The notes under the pieces are model-generated. The model did not search any database, had not been told where the DNA came from, and saw only the letters and a list, made by a program, of their open reading frames with translations. Positions 62,185 through 64,000 of a stretch of DNA of 64,000 nt are shown here, one piece after another (the first letter of the stretch is position 1; each line of letters starts with the position of its first letter). A program made the translations under genes and the position numbers. This stretch comes from Fen-1258 sp947085815 (GTDB lineage Bacteria; Bacteroidota; Ignavibacteria; Ignavibacteriales; Melioribacteraceae): contig CAMTXU010000003.1 of assembly GCA_947085815.1 (NCBI GenBank), positions 235,927 to 299,926 on the forward strand, given 5' to 3'.

Positions 62185-63741
62185 TTATTTTTTTCTTCCC
62201 CTTTGACCGGTGATCTTTCTTTTTGGAGGTTCTTTCTTGTGAAATTTATGTGAGACTTTTTTCCGGTGCATTTCAGGAATAGGTAATAACATACTCTCTT
62301 CCGGAAAAATACAATCTATTTTTTTACCGAGAAATTCTTCCAACTTCTGCAGCTCGTGCGAATCCTCCTCGTCAGCAAAATTTATCGAGATCCCTGTAGC
62401 GCCGGCACGTCCTGTCCGCCCGATTCGATGTACGTACTCTTCAATATCTTGCGGCATATTATAATTGATTACATGCGAAATTCCCTCAACATGAATACCG
62501 CGGGATGCAACATCCGTTGCAACAAGCACACGCACTTTCCCCTCGCGGAATTTTTCCAAACGTTTAATACGCTGGGTCTGTTCAACATCTCCTGAAAGAA
62601 GCGCGCAACTTATTCCATACATTTCAAAAGTTTCTTTTAGATGTTTCGCATCGTCTCGTCTATTAACAAAGACCAGAACACGTTCAAGATTTTTTTGCAT
62701 AATCAAATTATAAAGCAGTGTTGGTTTTTCGGCGATTGTAGTGATATAAGTTATCTGTTCGATACTTTGCACGGCAACTTCCTCCGGCTTCACCGTTATC
62801 TGAAATGCCTGCCTCGTCCACGATTCGGCAAGACGTTTAACGTCGCCTGAAATTGTTGCGCTAAAGAACATCGTCTGCCGTTTTGATTTTTGAGGAGTGC
62901 TAATAACAATCTCTTTAACATGAGGAATAAATCCCATATCAAGCATTCTATCGGCTTCATCAATAATAAGAATTTCAACTTTGCTCAGATCGACAAGTTT
63001 CTTTCGCATAAAGTCGATTAACCGTCCGGGTGTGCATATCAATATATCGCACGCTTCGCTTTTGAGAATGTTCATCTGTTTTACATAGTCTATTCCCCCT
63101 AAAATCGATAGAATTGAACAAGGCACATACTTTCCGATTAATCGAGCATCTTTTTCGATCTGCAGCACAAGTTCACGTGTAGGGGCAAGAATTAAGGAAC
63201 GCGGTGTACCATGTTTACGTTTTTTTTCTATAGGATGCTTCAGAATATGATTAAATATAGTTAAAAGGAATGCCGCCGTTTTTCCGGTTCCTGTTTGAGC
63301 CTGAGCAGTTACATCTTCACCTGCAAGTGATTTTGGAAGAGTTTCTGCTTGAACCTGTGTGCAATATTGAAAACCGGCATCATAAACTCCGTGCAGCACT
63401 TCCATGGAGAGATCAAAATCGTGAAAGCGTGTTTTTCCATCAGCGACAGGTACTTTAAAAACAGTTTCATCCCAAGGCTCCGATGGAATTATTTGTGGAG
63501 GTCTTACTATATTCTTAGCGCCCTTGGAGCGTTTCTGATGACGATCTCGGTACTCTTCCGGAGTTTCTTTTTTGCGCGGTGTACGCGGCAGATGAGTCCC
63601 GCTTCCCTTTTCGTGCGGATAGGCTTTATGTTCTTTGCTTGAAGATTTTTTTTCTATAGTGGTCGTATATTTAAGAACGGTTGCCGATTTTGGCTTAACA
63701 CGGTAGAACGATTTAATTTTGTCTATAATTTTATTGAACAA
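62185..63741 (-). CDS. DEAD-box ATP-dependent RNA helicase, RhlE-like
   Basis: 518 residues. A basic N-terminal tail (about 1-110, KKxxT and R/K-rich) precedes the DEAD core: Q-motif YCTQVQAETLP, Walker A AQTGTGKTAAF, APTRELVLQI, TPGRL, DEADRMLDMGF, SAT, and then the C-terminal helicase half with VATDVASRGIHVEGISHVINY and HRIGRTGRAG. A C-terminal basic tail ends KKREPPKR-type repeats. The long N- and C-terminal Lys/Arg tails suggest RNA binding, as in RhlE/DeaD relatives. Role in ribosome assembly or mRNA turnover is by family. Confidence 0.92.
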   Translation of the reverse strand: MFNKIIDKIKSFYRVKPKSATVLKYTTTIEKKSSSKEHKAYPHEKGSGTHLPRTPRKKETPEEYRDRHQKRSKGAKNIVRPPQIIPSEPWDETVFKVPVADGKTRFHDFDLSMEVLHGVYDAGFQYCTQVQAETLPKSLAGEDVTAQAQTGTGKTAAFLLTIFNHILKHPIEKKRKHGTPRSLILAPTRELVLQIEKDARLIGKYVPCSILSILGGIDYVKQMNILKSEACDILICTPGRLIDFMRKKLVDLSKVEILIIDEADRMLDMGFIPHVKEIVISTPQKSKRQTMFFSATISGDVKRLAESWTRQAFQITVKPEEVAVQSIEQITYITTIAEKPTLLYNLIMQKNLERVLVFVNRRDDAKHLKETFEMYGISCALLSGDVEQTQRIKRLEKFREGKVRVLVATDVASRGIHVEGISHVINYNMPQDIEEYVHRIGRTGRAGATGISINFADEEDSHELQKLEEFLGKKIDCIFPEESMLLPIPEMHRKKVSHKFHKKEPPKRKITGQRGRKK

Positions 63742-63797
63742 ATTAAACTACTCTCTGATTAACAACTATTTTATTAGCAAATTCGATTTTAATGTTG

Positions 63798-63885
63798 CGG
63801 AAAGGGGGGGATTCGAACCCCCGTGACGCTAAAAGCGCCAAACGGTTTTCGAGACCGCCGCATTCAACCACTCTGCCACCTTTCC
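63798..63885 (-). tRNA. tRNA-Ser (CGA)
   Basis: 88 bases with a long variable arm typical of tRNA-Ser. Acceptor GGAAAGG/CCTTTCC with discriminator G, D-arm GCAGAGTGGTTGAATGC, anticodon loop TCTCGAA with anticodon CGA, variable arm TTTGGCGCTTTTAGCGTCA, T-arm GGGGGTTCGAATCCCCC. The 5' end carries the last codons of a GIY-YIG gene (see next entry). Confidence 0.95.
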
Positions 63886-64000
63886 AGATTCAATAACATC
63901 TTGAACTTTAATCCGCTTTTATACGATTTAATTTCTTGCTCTCTTAAAAATGCTTCAGATTTAGTTGCATAATCTTCCGTATAAACAATTTTGTATGGGA
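63864..64000 (-). CDS. GIY-YIG nuclease family protein, C-terminal part, ending inside tRNA-Ser
   Basis: The frame enters from the right edge and ends at TGA 63864-63866, within the D-arm of tRNA-Ser. Visible residues PYKIVYTEDYATKSEAFLRE, then QEIKSYKSGLKF and the tail MLLNLERWQSG. The YTE-x4-TKSEA-x3-E-x-IK pattern is the C-terminal motif of small UvrC-like GIY-YIG endonucleases. The last seven codons (after LLN) are read from the tRNA. The N-terminal GIY-YIG catalytic motif lies beyond the window. Confidence 0.75.
   Translation of the reverse strand, partial: PYKIVYTEDYATKSEAFLREQEIKSYKSGLKFKMLLNLERWQSG

Noticed and set aside
1..64000. CRISPR array, prophage or rRNA operon
   Set aside because: No regularly spaced direct repeats, phage structural genes or rRNA sequence were recognised.

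Overview
The window is AT-rich bacterial chromosome with dense, mostly minus-strand operons. It uses Shine-Dalgarno sites such as AAAGGAG and AGAGAGG. Family content suggests the Bacteroidota/Ignavibacteriota (Chlorobi-related) lineage: a long-form HisG in a compact his operon, an ATP-grasp PPDK_N protein pair, and OprO/P-type porin genes next to pst. The lineage call is inference, because the window holds no rRNA. I see no prophage, IS element or CRISPR array.

Layout. 0-3.7 kb: the 5' end of a glycosyltransferase gene, a UbiA prenyltransferase, a subclass B1 metallo-beta-lactamase and guaB. guaB lies behind a leader containing a small ORF and an intrinsic terminator. 3.9-9.7 kb: purC-DUF971-pgsA-pgpA-cinA-thpR-recA-recX, closely packed. 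9.8-13.5 kb: a YgjP-like peptidase, a pilin-like protein, tRNA-Phe and an APC permease. 13.8-18.9 kb: glmS, a COG2403-type GTPase, carbamate kinase and ornithine carbamoyltransferase in one run. 19.2-19.8 kb: rplU-rpmA.

20.0-27.7 kb is a complete phosphate-starvation module (phoB-phoR, a small membrane protein gene, a porin, pstSCAB, phoU). Two operator arrays, each of four TTAACA-like hexamers at exact 11-bp spacing, sit in front of the small gene and the porin. 27.7-33.8 kb: a Gfo/Idh oxidoreductase, dxs, xseB-xseA, an orphan DNA methyltransferase and an outer-membrane protein. 34-40.8 kb: surE, a VWA-like membrane protein and comF on the plus strand, then DUF362, a lipoprotein and a sugar nucleotidyltransferase.

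41.1-47.7 kb is a full hisGDCBHAFIE operon. Its leader encodes a 21-residue His-rich peptide and shows mutually exclusive pause, antiterminator and terminator pairings, which is a classical attenuator. 47.9-53.9 kb: a phosphoesterase, two translationally coupled PPDK_N proteins (one carrying a GAF-like N-terminus and a C-terminal nucleotidyltransferase) and a DsrE-family remnant. 54-64 kb: gdhA, a prolyl oligopeptidase, a small membrane protein, a PAS histidine kinase, an aldehyde dehydrogenase, a TerB-like protein, a DEAD-box helicase and tRNA-Ser. A GIY-YIG nuclease gene entering from the right edge ends inside tRNA-Ser.

Three intergenic elements near 13.6, 58.1 and 61.5 kb share an AATAG(A/C)ACGCTGA core but have different terminal inverted repeats. 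The most interesting signals are the two leader attenuators, the Pho arrays with the small Pho gene, the PPDK_N pair, the carbamoyl-phosphate cluster without arginine deiminase, and the repeat family.
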